A stretch of DNA of 64,000 nt, from positions 19,323 to 83,322 of the forward strand of contig CAYGKM010000010.1 of the NCBI GenBank assembly GCA_964350695.1, read 5' to 3'. The notes under the pieces are model-generated. The model was not told where the DNA came from, did not search any database, and saw only the letters and a list, made by a program, of their open reading frames with translations. Below, piece after piece: positions 42,315 through 50,910 of the stretch. Each line of letters opens with the position of its first letter. Positions within the stretch are counted from its first letter, which is position 1. A program made the translations under genes and the position numbers. Source of the stretch: TMED27 sp964350695 (GTDB taxonomy: Bacteria > Pseudomonadota > Alphaproteobacteria > Micavibrionales > Micavibrionaceae).

Positions 42315-44429
42315 TTAAGAAAACGCAATTCCGTACTGCGCTATGCCCAATGTGGATTGTACCGCATTGATCACAGGGCCTAAATTCACAGCCAGCGCTC
42401 CGCCCACAATGTGGGTAAGACCGGCCATGATTGAAGATTGACTGTTGCCCTCGGCGACGCCGCGGACAATAAACAAGCCGCGGACAAAACTAATCAGCCC
42501 GACGACAATCATAAATTGGATAATAGCTGTAATCACGTAATGCGCCGCGTCTACTTCCGCGCCTGTCATGCCCTGAGTATAGCTCATTTTCGCATTGGTG
42601 AATGTTACAGGGCTGCTTGTAAAGGTCGTTGAAAACGCTCTTACAAGCTCGTTATAAGAAATTAAACCCGCGCCCACCACGAACGTCATGATCGTACCAA
42701 GACCGCCGGGGCCGCGTGCGCCGTCTTGGGCGCTTTTAATAAGGCGCGATGTTCCGATCATCAATAAAATCATACCCGCACAGAATGCAAAGAAGTTCAG
42801 CACAACATGCATCGGCCCCATCATATCGCCCATGAAGTTGATAAGCATGCCGTCAAGGCCGGCGCTTGCGCCGCCATTTCCGCCGCCGCCAAAGAGACCA
42901 AGCACCGCGCCGATAATTCCGCCGCCGCCGCCGCCATAATATTGCGTGACAGGCTGCTGCGCTAAACCTGTAAGCGCGCCGGGTGTTAGTGTGTTGCGGG
43001 CAACTTCTACAACAACCGGAAGCGCAAAGAACAAGCCGCCTGCAATAAAGCGTGAAACGCCTTCCCAGATACCTGTTTGCTGCGGATTAAGAACATGGTC
43101 GCGAATTTTGAAAATGCCCCAAAGCCCGAAAATAAGACCGATTAAATAAGCCACCGCAGAAAGGAAGGCCGGAAAAGCCCCTGTATGCGTCAAAATTCCA
43201 CAAAGCGTATCGCCCGCAGTCACGCCGCCGCCAAAGCTGACCAATCCGCCTGTCGCCGCACCTACCGCGCCGCCAATACCGCCGATTGTCGATGCAACGG
43301 GGTTACAAAGCGTACCTGCGTAAGAAGAAAATAAGAAGCCTGCGCCCGCAAAGAGCGAGGTAATATTACCAATAATTCCGAGGCCGTCGCCGCCCACTGT
43401 TGTGAACATCGCGTTATAAACACTTGGTAGCGCGAACAAAGCGCCCGCGACGACAAGGCGGATAATACCTTCCTTCATCGGTGTGTTGTCAGGGTTTTCA
43501 ACATGGTCTTTGATTTTCAAAATACCTGAAATCGTAATCGTAAGGCCGAGCAAATATGCGACCGCTGAAATGAGCGCAGGAAGCTGATTGCTGGCATCAA
43601 TGATATTCGAAAGAATATTGTTAAAGTTCATAGTGGGGACAATCCCACTGATCGTGCCAAGGAAGCTCGAAACATCATTGGCGATCGAATCGTTATCAAA
43701 ACTCAGTTCGTTATTGCCGCCGCTGATCGTCATATCGACCGCTTCATAGATCGCAGGAAGGGCAAAGAGCGCTCCGGCTGCTAAAACGCGTATGATACCC
43801 GCGCGTAAGGATTGCGCCGCAACTGTTGCTTGGCTGCTTCCGAAATCAATCGACTCTTTGAATTTGATAAGGCCGAGAACCCCTAAAAGCAAACCAAGAA
43901 GATAGGCCAGCCCGGATATAAGGGCCGGAAGCTGGTTTGTGGACTCAACGACATTCAGCGCAAGATCATTAAGTTCGGTATTGCCGCCATTTCCGCCGCC
44001 GCCGACTTGGTTTCCAATCTCGTCAAGTTCGCCTTGTAGCTCAACACCGCCAACTGCCGCGCCGCCGGGATTGAACGTGTTTAATGCTGATTCATAAATA
44101 ATAGGAAGCGCGAACAAAGCGCCCGCCAGAGCAATGCGGATAACCGCCTGATTGAGCGGGGCATTGCCCGGATTTTCAACATGCGCTCTGAGTTTTAAAA
44201 TACCCATAACCCCGGCAACAATACCGAGCATATAAGAAAGCGCGGAAATAAGGCCGGGTAAATCCGTAGTGGATGTAATGACATTGCCCGCGATCGTGTT
44301 TGCACTTTCTTGTGCTGCCGCGCCGTCAATATTTGTAATTGTGAAAATAAATGTAAAGAAAGAGGCTACAGCTAAGGCTTTTAGCTGCCCTACAATAGAA
44401 AATTTATCTTTGTTAATTAACACCGCCAT
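42315..44429 (-). CDS. dotE: DotE/IcmC fused to four IcmD/DotP-like repeats
   Basis: A 704-residue membrane protein, far longer than Legionella IcmC (about 190). After a signal segment (1-40) come four modules of the IcmD type at about 44-120, 153-236, 270-346 and 405-482, each with LPxLISALxYLLG, a HVENP-like loop and AGALFALP, separated by glycine-rich linkers. The last 180 residues (about 523-704) are the DotE/IcmC part, with FFAFCAGMILLMIGTSRLI and SFVRGLFIVRGVAEGNSQSSIM and GLTHIVGGALAVN. About 12 membrane helices are expected. Position between icmG and icmD matches Legionella icmC. The modules are diverged in sequence, so expansion is old. Confidence 0.82.
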   Translation of the reverse strand: MAVLINKDKFSIVGQLKALAVASFFTFIFTITNIDGAAAQESANTIAGNVITSTTDLPGLISALSYMLGIVAGVMGILKLRAHVENPGNAPLNQAVIRIALAGALFALPIIYESALNTFNPGGAAVGGVELQGELDEIGNQVGGGGNGGNTELNDLALNVVESTNQLPALISGLAYLLGLLLGVLGLIKFKESIDFGSSQATVAAQSLRAGIIRVLAAGALFALPAIYEAVDMTISGGNNELSFDNDSIANDVSSFLGTISGIVPTMNFNNILSNIIDASNQLPALISAVAYLLGLTITISGILKIKDHVENPDNTPMKEGIIRLVVAGALFALPSVYNAMFTTVGGDGLGIIGNITSLFAGAGFLFSSYAGTLCNPVASTIGGIGGAVGAATGGLVSFGGGVTAGDTLCGILTHTGAFPAFLSAVAYLIGLIFGLWGIFKIRDHVLNPQQTGIWEGVSRFIAGGLFFALPVVVEVARNTLTPGALTGLAQQPVTQYYGGGGGGIIGAVLGLFGGGGNGGASAGLDGMLINFMGDMMGPMHVVLNFFAFCAGMILLMIGTSRLIKSAQDGARGPGGLGTIMTFVVGAGLISYNELVRAFSTTFTSSPVTFTNAKMSYTQGMTGAEVDAAHYVITAIIQFMIVVGLISFVRGLFIVRGVAEGNSQSSIMAGLTHIVGGALAVNLGPVINAVQSTLGIAQYGIAFS

Positions 44430-44450
44430 ATCCCTATATTACACCATTTC

Positions 44451-44497
44451 TTAGGCAATTTGTACAAACTTTACTAAAATGCTATGTAAATGCCTAA
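44451..44497. repeat. Inverted repeat in the dotF-dotE gap
   Basis: TTAGGCA (44451-44457) and TGCCTAA (44491-44497) with a 33-base AT-rich loop, in the 193-base gap upstream of the dotE-dotP-dotN-dotO genes. Could be an operator pair or a leader structure; no clean promoter was found beside it. Confidence 0.35.
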
Positions 44498-44622
44498 ATC
44501 TCGCCACATTTCATATTAACATAGAAAGTATGAACAAAAGATTACCAAAATATACATAAATCGCGCATATATGGTAAATTAATAGGATATCTGGATATTT
44601 AGGTTAAATTGCGCTGAGGGCC

Positions 44623-45936
44623 TTATTGAGAGACGCTGCCTTGTGTGCCGCGAACAACCCATTTACCGTTTACTATTGAAATATCGGTAATGCGGCCCAA
44701 TCCCGGGACGGTATTACCAACTTCAACGGTTCTAAGGTCGCTTGTGGTTTTCGAGGCAATCACAGCCTTTCCGGGCTGCGCTGAGCGCAAAGTCCACGTA
44801 GAGGCCGCGGTTTTCGTCACTGCAGGCTTGGGTTTAGCGGGGGCAGGCGTTGCTGCCTTTTCAACCGGCGCTGGCGCAACTTCCTCGGGTTTTTCGATAG
44901 GCTTCTCAATAGGTGCAGGTGTGCTTGCGGCTTCAATACGCTCTTTTTCCGCCATATCCTGCGTCAGCTTAAGCATTTGTGCCTCAAGGTCTTTAACTGT
45001 GTCTTTAAGCTCACTTATGTTTTGATTGGCAGTGCTAAGCTCAGCTTCAAGCCCTTGAATCTGCTCATCTTTTTGCGTGATTTCCGCTTCATATACCGCG
45101 CTGTTATCAACTACAGCTTCGGGCGCCGCTTCTTCAATAACAGGCTCTTCATTGGCTATAATTGGCTGAATTTCTTCGATTTGTTCTGTTTCGGGTTCGG
45201 GAGCGGCAATAGCGGGCTCCTCTATGATGGGCTCGGTAAGTGTCTCCTCGAACGCGCTTTCTGCATTATCTTCAACGGGTATCGTTTCTTCTATAACGGG
45301 CAAAACGCTATCTTGATCTGCGTTTACATCTGCGTTTGGCTCGGCTTCGGTAAGAGCAAGCTCTTCCTCTAATGTCGGTTCTTCTAGCGGAAGTGGGTCA
45401 ATTTCGAGGCTCAGCGCAGGCAATTCCTCGGTCGCTACCTCCTCCGCATCGCTTGTAAGCGCGGGCATCGGTGTTAAAATACCGGTATCTTCAGGCGCGC
45501 TCTCCGGCATTTCCGTTGTATTCATAGCTTCTTCAACCACAGGGTCCATAGGAGCAGGCATCGGCGGCATATCGGCACTATTCAAATCTTCAACCGCCGC
45601 CAGCTCATCACTTTGCAGCTCTATGCCTTGCTCAACAGTCTCTTCCTGCTGTTGCAGCGGCGTATCCGTGGCGGGCGCACCGCCAAATTGGGCTAACCCG
45701 AAAAGTCCGGCCCCAACGGCCACAATGCCAATGACAATGAAGTTAAAATATTTTTGTAAAAATGTTTTTTCGGATGAAGCGAGCGGAGCGGCTTTTGGCT
45801 CCTCTGAAAGGTCTTCGACAATGCCATCGTCAAAATCATCCCAATCTTCGGCGGAATCATCAAGATCATCAAGCTCTTCAAGATCCAGATCATCATCCAG
45901 AATATCGTCATCATCACCAAATTTATCGTCGCTCAT
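44623..45936 (-). CDS. dotF: Dot/Icm protein DotF/IcmG
   Basis: A 437-residue inner-membrane protein. The cytoplasmic N-terminus is strikingly acidic (DDDDILDDDLDLEELDDLDD). One membrane helix at about 66-84 (FIVIGIVAVGAGLFGLAQF) is followed by a long Pro/Glu-rich periplasmic stretch, a coiled coil (around 270-330; QIQGLEAELSTANQNISELK) and the C-terminal domain WTLRSAQPGKAVIASK...VEVGNTVPGLGRITDI (375-437) that identifies the IcmG/TraP group. Legionella IcmG is shorter, about 270 residues, so the periplasmic stalk is extended here. Confidence 0.85.
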   Translation of the reverse strand: MSDDKFGDDDDILDDDLDLEELDDLDDSAEDWDDFDDGIVEDLSEEPKAAPLASSEKTFLQKYFNFIVIGIVAVGAGLFGLAQFGGAPATDTPLQQQEETVEQGIELQSDELAAVEDLNSADMPPMPAPMDPVVEEAMNTTEMPESAPEDTGILTPMPALTSDAEEVATEELPALSLEIDPLPLEEPTLEEELALTEAEPNADVNADQDSVLPVIEETIPVEDNAESAFEETLTEPIIEEPAIAAPEPETEQIEEIQPIIANEEPVIEEAAPEAVVDNSAVYEAEITQKDEQIQGLEAELSTANQNISELKDTVKDLEAQMLKLTQDMAEKERIEAASTPAPIEKPIEKPEEVAPAPVEKAATPAPAKPKPAVTKTAASTWTLRSAQPGKAVIASKTTSDLRTVEVGNTVPGLGRITDISIVNGKWVVRGTQGSVSQ

Positions 45937-45966
45937 TCTTCAATACTCTCTATTAAAAATTATTTC

Positions 45967-47226
45967 TTACTCTGCATCCGGATCAATTTCTTGCTTAACA
46001 CGCTCGAGGAACAAAATTCCCAAAGGTGTACCGGCCGCGATGCGAACCAATACCTCTGTTTCATCTGCAATTTCCTCTAAAATTTCACGAATCTCCTGAC
46101 CCGCCTCTTCAATACCGGAGGCGACTTCTTGGTCGTTGGAAGCATCATTCGTGGATTCTGTAACATTCTCACCGCTGACAGTAATGGTTGTTGATCCGGA
46201 TTCTGAAATAGCATTCGACAATCCTTCAACAAAAGCCGCAGCAGCAGGTAGGATAATACGCTTAAAGTAGCGATGGTCCACCTCTGTCGCCAGTCCGGGC
46301 AAAGTTGTGTTCGGATCAAGCGCGACAGCATCAATGCTTAAATTCTCGTCATCAACGACGATCGTGTCAAAGGTGAGCGTTAAAAGCTCCGATTGAACTT
46401 CAAAAGAACCCAATATCCGCTTTCCTTTAAGCGGGCCTGACATAAGCTCCGCTAAAACAGGGCCGGGCACATCGCTATTGGCTTCTGTCAAAAGCTGGGC
46501 ATAGAGAATGCGGCCACCGGGAAGCAGAATTTTCTCAATTGTTTCCTCCGATGTCTCTTCTTCCAGCTCTGCAAGTTTTAGTTCTTCCTCTTCCTGACGT
46601 TGTTGCTCAAGCTTTTCAAGAAACTCTACGCCCGTAAGATTCATGCTCTGCACCTGAGGAGGCTCTAAAGATTCCAAAACAGAAGACATTTGTTGCGACA
46701 TCAGGTCTGAAAGTGCCTGTATTGCTTCATTCGGGTCAATATCATCACGCGTATCAACAGGCGCAATAGTATCCCTTTGCTGGATTTCTCTTTGAAGACG
46801 TTCTTCTTGTAGGCGGCGCCAGCGCTGCAACGGGTCTTCTTGATCCGGATCGGCTTCAGGAACGCTGATAACGCCGACAGGAGGCTCGATAGGAACCGGC
46901 AGCGCGCTTGTACCTTCTTTAAAGGCCTCTTCAACAGCCGCTTCGTTTGTTTCTTGAATCGCCTCAATAAAGGCAGGGGAGGCTTGGTCCGTAGCGGGCA
47001 CAGCCGACAAGTCCGGCGAAGCGCCAATATAAGAGGGATCAAGCTGCTTCTCGCTGCCGCTAAACATCATGATAATCAGGAAAATCAAAACGATTCCGCC
47101 GATAATTACACCGATTTTTACAAGCGGGCTTTCGCGCCAAAGATCACCCAGAGTGCGATCTTTTTTCTCAAAATCATCGAAACTTTCGTCCAGATTCAGG
47201 TCGTCATCGTCGAGATCATCACTCAT
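45967..47226 (-). CDS. dotG: Dot/Icm core protein DotG/IcmE (VirB10-like)
   Basis: A 419-residue member of the VirB10 group that spans from inner to outer membrane. It has an acidic N-terminus (MSDDLDDDDLNLDESFDDF), one membrane helix (about 36-57, VKIGVIIGGIVLIFLIIMM), a glutamate-rich middle and the conserved C-terminal domain: LPGGRILYAQLLTEANSDVP, then GPVLAELMSGPLKGKRILGS, ending in GTPLGILFLERVKQE. Legionella DotG has about 1050 residues with many pentapeptide-like repeats; those are absent here. The start overlaps the dotH stop. Confidence 0.9.
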   Translation of the reverse strand: MSDDLDDDDLNLDESFDDFEKKDRTLGDLWRESPLVKIGVIIGGIVLIFLIIMMFSGSEKQLDPSYIGASPDLSAVPATDQASPAFIEAIQETNEAAVEEAFKEGTSALPVPIEPPVGVISVPEADPDQEDPLQRWRRLQEERLQREIQQRDTIAPVDTRDDIDPNEAIQALSDLMSQQMSSVLESLEPPQVQSMNLTGVEFLEKLEQQRQEEEELKLAELEEETSEETIEKILLPGGRILYAQLLTEANSDVPGPVLAELMSGPLKGKRILGSFEVQSELLTLTFDTIVVDDENLSIDAVALDPNTTLPGLATEVDHRYFKRIILPAAAAFVEGLSNAISESGSTTITVSGENVTESTNDASNDQEVASGIEEAGQEIREILEEIADETEVLVRIAAGTPLGILFLERVKQEIDPDAE

Positions 47227-48262
47227 CTATTATATCCTCTAAAATGTTCTCACGATCAGAGAGCTTTGCACGCACCATCCGCCCTTTATCAGACAGGAGC
47301 AAAACAGGCGCATTATCAATCTCGTAAACTTTTGTACCATCCCCTGAGGCAGCGGAGCTGGTCCATCCTGGCGATAGAAGTGTCAGCGGCGTACGCACAT
47401 ACGTCTTGCCGGAATATCTGTAAGCCGATGTCCGCCCGTCAACACCCTCAACACTTAAGCGCTCTGCACCGCCCGGGAAAACACCTTCAAGCGCCGAAGA
47501 CATATCTTTATTCCCCGCAGAAGAGGTGATCCCCGCCTGAATAAGCGGCGCTTTCGCAAGCGGGCCGTAATCCGGCACAACCGCATCAAAGCGATAATAA
47601 ACAATATCACGGTTTGTTTCTAAAGTGATGATCACGGGGGTCTGCAGCGCAAGCAGGCTGATCGACATATTTCCGTACGCAAATTCTGATTGCGGAGAAA
47701 TCCGCAATATATGCTGATAGCGTTCTTCGTCGCCCTCTGATTGCACAACTTCAAAATTCCCCGCCCAGCTTATGTTTTGAATAGGCCACGGCGCGCCCGT
47801 AGAATCTAAAAACGTCACAGTGGTCACATGCCCGTAAGCCATTTTAATCACCGCAGGGGCTGCGCCCGGATCAAGGCTTAAATCCTGAACAACAACTTCA
47901 GGCTTCGGCGCAGGATAAACCGGCGTAGCCACAGATTCTTGCGTGCGGTCATAACGCTCTAAAAGCTTGCGGATTTCTTCGGGCTGCAAAGGCAAAAGCC
48001 CCTGAAGCGCCGCATCAAACGCTTGATTGCGCGCCTCGGCCTTAAGCTCTTCAGGACTTTTCTCGAATTCAAAATTTTGGTCGTCAAAATTAAAATCAGA
48101 GCTTTCATCGGATTGCGGAAGGCTTGTGTCACCAACATTTGCATCGGACGGCAAAGCCGGTGGGCTTGAGGATGTTCCCGAAACGGTCGGTAGATCTTGG
48201 GCAAACCCAAGAGACGCAGGCATAATAAATCCCACTGCGCCCATACAGGCGATCAGTTTCAT
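47219..48262 (-). CDS. dotH: Dot/Icm outer-membrane protein DotH/IcmK
   Basis: About 347 residues. IcmK forms the outer-membrane core ring with DotC and DotD. After a signal peptide (MKLIACMGAVGFIMPASLGFA) comes a linker with EIRKLLERYDRTQESVATP, the family segment AYGHVTTVTFLDSTGAPWPI, and the C-terminal domain with SLLALQTPVIITLETNRDIVY and LLLSDKGRMVRAKLSDREN. The ATG at 48262 is chosen for the signal peptide; two in-frame ATGs upstream (48295, 48289) and a TTG at 48316 are alternatives, and none has a clear Shine-Dalgarno. It lies between icmL and icmE as in Legionella. Confidence 0.88.
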   Translation of the reverse strand: MKLIACMGAVGFIMPASLGFAQDLPTVSGTSSSPPALPSDANVGDTSLPQSDESSDFNFDDQNFEFEKSPEELKAEARNQAFDAALQGLLPLQPEEIRKLLERYDRTQESVATPVYPAPKPEVVVQDLSLDPGAAPAVIKMAYGHVTTVTFLDSTGAPWPIQNISWAGNFEVVQSEGDEERYQHILRISPQSEFAYGNMSISLLALQTPVIITLETNRDIVYYRFDAVVPDYGPLAKAPLIQAGITSSAGNKDMSSALEGVFPGGAERLSVEGVDGRTSAYRYSGKTYVRTPLTLLSPGWTSSAASGDGTKVYEIDNAPVLLLSDKGRMVRAKLSDRENILEDIIDE

Positions 48263-48350
48263 AATTTTTAAATCTATTAGGCCAAACATACGCATGGTTA
48301 AGTTAAGGTCTCCCAACTCATGGGAAAAGAATAAACAGATAAAAAATGGC

Positions 48351-48362
48351 TGTCACGTGACA
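48351..48362. promoter_or_regulatory. 12-bp palindrome upstream of dotH
   Basis: TGTCACGTGACA in the 145-base gap between dotI and dotH. It shares the CACGTG core of parS but not the flanks (TGT.../...ACA instead of GTTT/AAAC). Could be a regulator site. Confidence 0.3.
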
Positions 48363-48407
48363 ATCTGACAAAAACACCAGAAACACACAATTCTTTAAAG
48401 AAAAATT

Positions 48408-49094
48408 TTAACGGGCGACGGCAACCCACTGCTCGATACCGACACCGTTGGAGCTTTCAAGACGCGGAACACGAACCACAACCAGCGTGACCAAAAGCGC
48501 ATCGGAACGCTTCTTGGATCCTGATTGATAGGTCAGAACAAGCGGCAATTCAATTGTCCACTGATAGCGGCCTGCCACCAACCCTTCGGACCGAATGATC
48601 GGCGCGCCTTGTGGGGCGGCGGTTACAACCTGCTGATTGGCCTCGACCATCTCCACAATTCTTGAGCGCTGCAAGGCCTGCGTAAAGCTATCCCATCCGC
48701 GGCGTGTGAAATTGCGAGAGGCTTCTTGTAAGCGGCGGCGATAATCGTTGAACCCGAAAGTCATAACTTCTGTCGAGGCCTGCGCCACCCATGACATCAT
48801 CGCAGGCGTGCTCAAATTCGGCTCGTTCAGCGGCACCATCGGCACAAGGCGCCCGTCTTCTGTTGTCGCAAAATAACGGTTTTCAGGCTGGTGAACCTGT
48901 ATAACAAAATACATCGCCCCCAAAAGGCCGATAATAATTAACCCCAGAATAAGAGAAAGCCTTAAGAGCGAGCGATAACCATCACGATAAAACTCGTTTC
49001 TGATGACAACGCTGCCCAACCCTGAGGTTTCTTCTACGGCATTTTCCTCAGTGTTTTCAGCACTTACAGGTTGTTTTTTGCTTTTGGCGGCCAT
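48408..49094 (-). CDS. dotI: Dot/Icm inner-membrane protein DotI/IcmL
   Basis: A 228-residue DotI (TraM-like) protein. A cytoplasmic N-terminus leads to a membrane helix (about 43-65, LLRLSLILGLIIIGLLGAMY) and a periplasmic VirB8-like domain with ENRYFATTEDGRLVPMVPL, the family segment TEVMTFGFNDYRRRLQEAS, NFTRRGWDSFTQAL and WTIELPLVLTYQSG. Length agrees with Legionella IcmL (about 210). It is the first gene of the minus-strand icm block and diverges from the three-paralog operon at 49264 across 169 bases. Confidence 0.93.
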   Translation of the reverse strand: MAAKSKKQPVSAENTEENAVEETSGLGSVVIRNEFYRDGYRSLLRLSLILGLIIIGLLGAMYFVIQVHQPENRYFATTEDGRLVPMVPLNEPNLSTPAMMSWVAQASTEVMTFGFNDYRRRLQEASRNFTRRGWDSFTQALQRSRIVEMVEANQQVVTAAPQGAPIIRSEGLVAGRYQWTIELPLVLTYQSGSKKRSDALLVTLVVVRVPRLESSNGVGIEQWVAVAR

Positions 49095-49263
49095 TTTTCC
49101 TCGAAATTCAAATCAAATTTTCAAACATGAGTGTGAACGAAAAACCAGACTTTCTCAATACTCCAATTTTTTGAAGATTATAATTTCTGTATTTTCAAAC
49201 GTGCGTTTTTGTTTAAGCTTATGATACACTTAAAGAAGTGAGTGTAATTTTTTAAAAGATGTT

Positions 49264-50910
49264 ATGTTTTTTAGCATGCGGCGAGATGAGAGTTTGAGCA
49301 ATCATAAATCCTTATTTTTAGCGCTCTTTGCGGGCGTATGTAGTGTAGTGTTTGTAACGGCACTAGGGTCTGGCGGTGTTTTTGTATCCCCCGCAAATGC
49401 GCAAGTTGATGGCATACCCGACCCGGGCGGCTTAGGGGATTTAATACCGCCGGGCGGCAATCTGTCGGATATTGATCCTGCAGATCTTCAAAATTCTCCT
49501 GCTTTTCAGGATGCTTTCCCGAACGGTCTGCCGGATGGCTTCACGCTACCTGATGATTTTCAGCTTCCTAATTTACCATCATCTTTATTAAACCCGGATT
49601 TAAGTTCTCTCGCCGGTAATGCTAACGCTGCAGCAGCTGGCGCGATATCACAAGCGGCGTGTTCCATCTCCATCCCGTCATGTACTGTCTTACCGGATAG
49701 AGTGACCAGTGATTACTGCGACATGCGCGAAAATATACTCGAGCATATAGGCGAGGAATTTACCAACCATCGCAACTGGTTCTCTCAGGTTTTCTTGCCA
49801 AGGCTTGTCGTTCCGGCGCTTCAGCGCTTCACAGAACAAATGACAGCCAGCGCAATGCTGCAGACCTTTAGTATCGGCACATTTTTTGATGCCAAGCATC
49901 AGCTTGAAACACAAAGACTGTTCCAGGAATTGCAATTTCAGGCGCATAAAGATTACCAGCCTAGCAGAGAGTTCTGCACAATCGGAACGGCCGTTCGCAG
50001 CATGGCACATACCGAAAGCGCAGGACGATATACCGCGCTGGCCTTCAGCCGCAGACAAATGGCGCGGCATTTGGGAAATAAAAACGCCGGCGGCGCCAGT
50101 AATGATGTTGAAGACAAAATCAACCGCTGGACGCAATTTAAAGAAAATTATTGCGACCCGCAGGACAATAACTGGATTGGCGTTGCCGGCACAGGCCTGA
50201 CCAGTATATGCGGCGCGACAGGCGGCGGGAATACGGACCGCATTAATATAGACGTGGATTACACAAGGCTTGTTGAAAACAAGCGCACACTAAACGTTTT
50301 TGCGCCGTTATGGATTGGTGCGGAAGATGAAATTGATATTCTGTCTCTGGGTAATAACCTATATGGTCATGACCTCATTACCCGCGATATAAGTGCCCAA
50401 AACGTTAAAAACGAAGAGCTTGCAGGGCAATATTTTAAACTCAGATCCATTGCCGCGAAAAGAAGCGTCGCCGAAAATTCGTTTAATGCCATTATTGGAA
50501 TGAAATCTTTAGGCTCGACCATACGAGCAGATCGCCAAGCATCTAACACAAAGATGTATTTAGGACGGATTTTACAAGACCTTGGAATACCGGAAAACGA
50601 AGTGGTGGATTATTTAGGCTTAGATTCTACAAGCGGTTCTATAAATGCGGCCAATGCAGACCTTAGCCATTTTGCGCAGCTCGAAATTCTGGCCAAGAAA
50701 ATATATCAAAATCCGAACTTCTATGCGGGGCTGTATGACACGCCGGCAAATATTAAACGTAAAAGCGCTGCGTTAAAGGCTATCGAGCTGATGTTGGACC
50801 GCGCGATCTATGAAAGCCAGCTCCGTCAGGAAATGTCGATGTCTGTGCTGTTATCAACGCGGCTTCAATCTTCTGTTGATAGCGTAAGCAGCCAGTTGGG
50901 AGCGCAATAA
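49264..50910 (+). CDS. Exported protein of unknown function, paralog 1 of 3
   Basis: A 548-residue exported protein, no family recognised. A long signal peptide ends at about residue 46 (SPANA before QVDG). A Pro/Gly/Asp-rich region (47-120) is followed by paired cysteines (QAACSISIPSCTVLP) and a mostly helical domain. Landmarks shared with the next two genes are FFDAKHQLETQRLFQEL (from about 206), KDYQPSREFC, YCDPQDN (about 297), LGNNLYGHD and KKIYQNPNFYAGLYDTPANI (near 478). The WICQHDQDN motif of the other two is replaced here. It starts an operon (next ATG overlaps its stop) that diverges from dotI, so a role with the secretion system is inferred. Confidence 0.78.
   Translation: MFFSMRRDESLSNHKSLFLALFAGVCSVVFVTALGSGGVFVSPANAQVDGIPDPGGLGDLIPPGGNLSDIDPADLQNSPAFQDAFPNGLPDGFTLPDDFQLPNLPSSLLNPDLSSLAGNANAAAAGAISQAACSISIPSCTVLPDRVTSDYCDMRENILEHIGEEFTNHRNWFSQVFLPRLVVPALQRFTEQMTASAMLQTFSIGTFFDAKHQLETQRLFQELQFQAHKDYQPSREFCTIGTAVRSMAHTESAGRYTALAFSRRQMARHLGNKNAGGASNDVEDKINRWTQFKENYCDPQDNNWIGVAGTGLTSICGATGGGNTDRINIDVDYTRLVENKRTLNVFAPLWIGAEDEIDILSLGNNLYGHDLITRDISAQNVKNEELAGQYFKLRSIAAKRSVAENSFNAIIGMKSLGSTIRADRQASNTKMYLGRILQDLGIPENEVVDYLGLDSTSGSINAANADLSHFAQLEILAKKIYQNPNFYAGLYDTPANIKRKSAALKAIELMLDRAIYESQLRQEMSMSVLLSTRLQSSVDSVSSQLGAQ

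Noticed and set aside
44438..44467. TTGTAC-N18-TGTAAT as promoter of dotE on the minus strand
   Set aside because: It would start transcription almost at the start codon, leaving no room for a ribosome-binding site.
48351..48362. CACGTG palindrome as a further parS site
   Set aside because: The flanking bases do not match GTTT/AAAC, and it lies among secretion genes; kept only as a possible operator.
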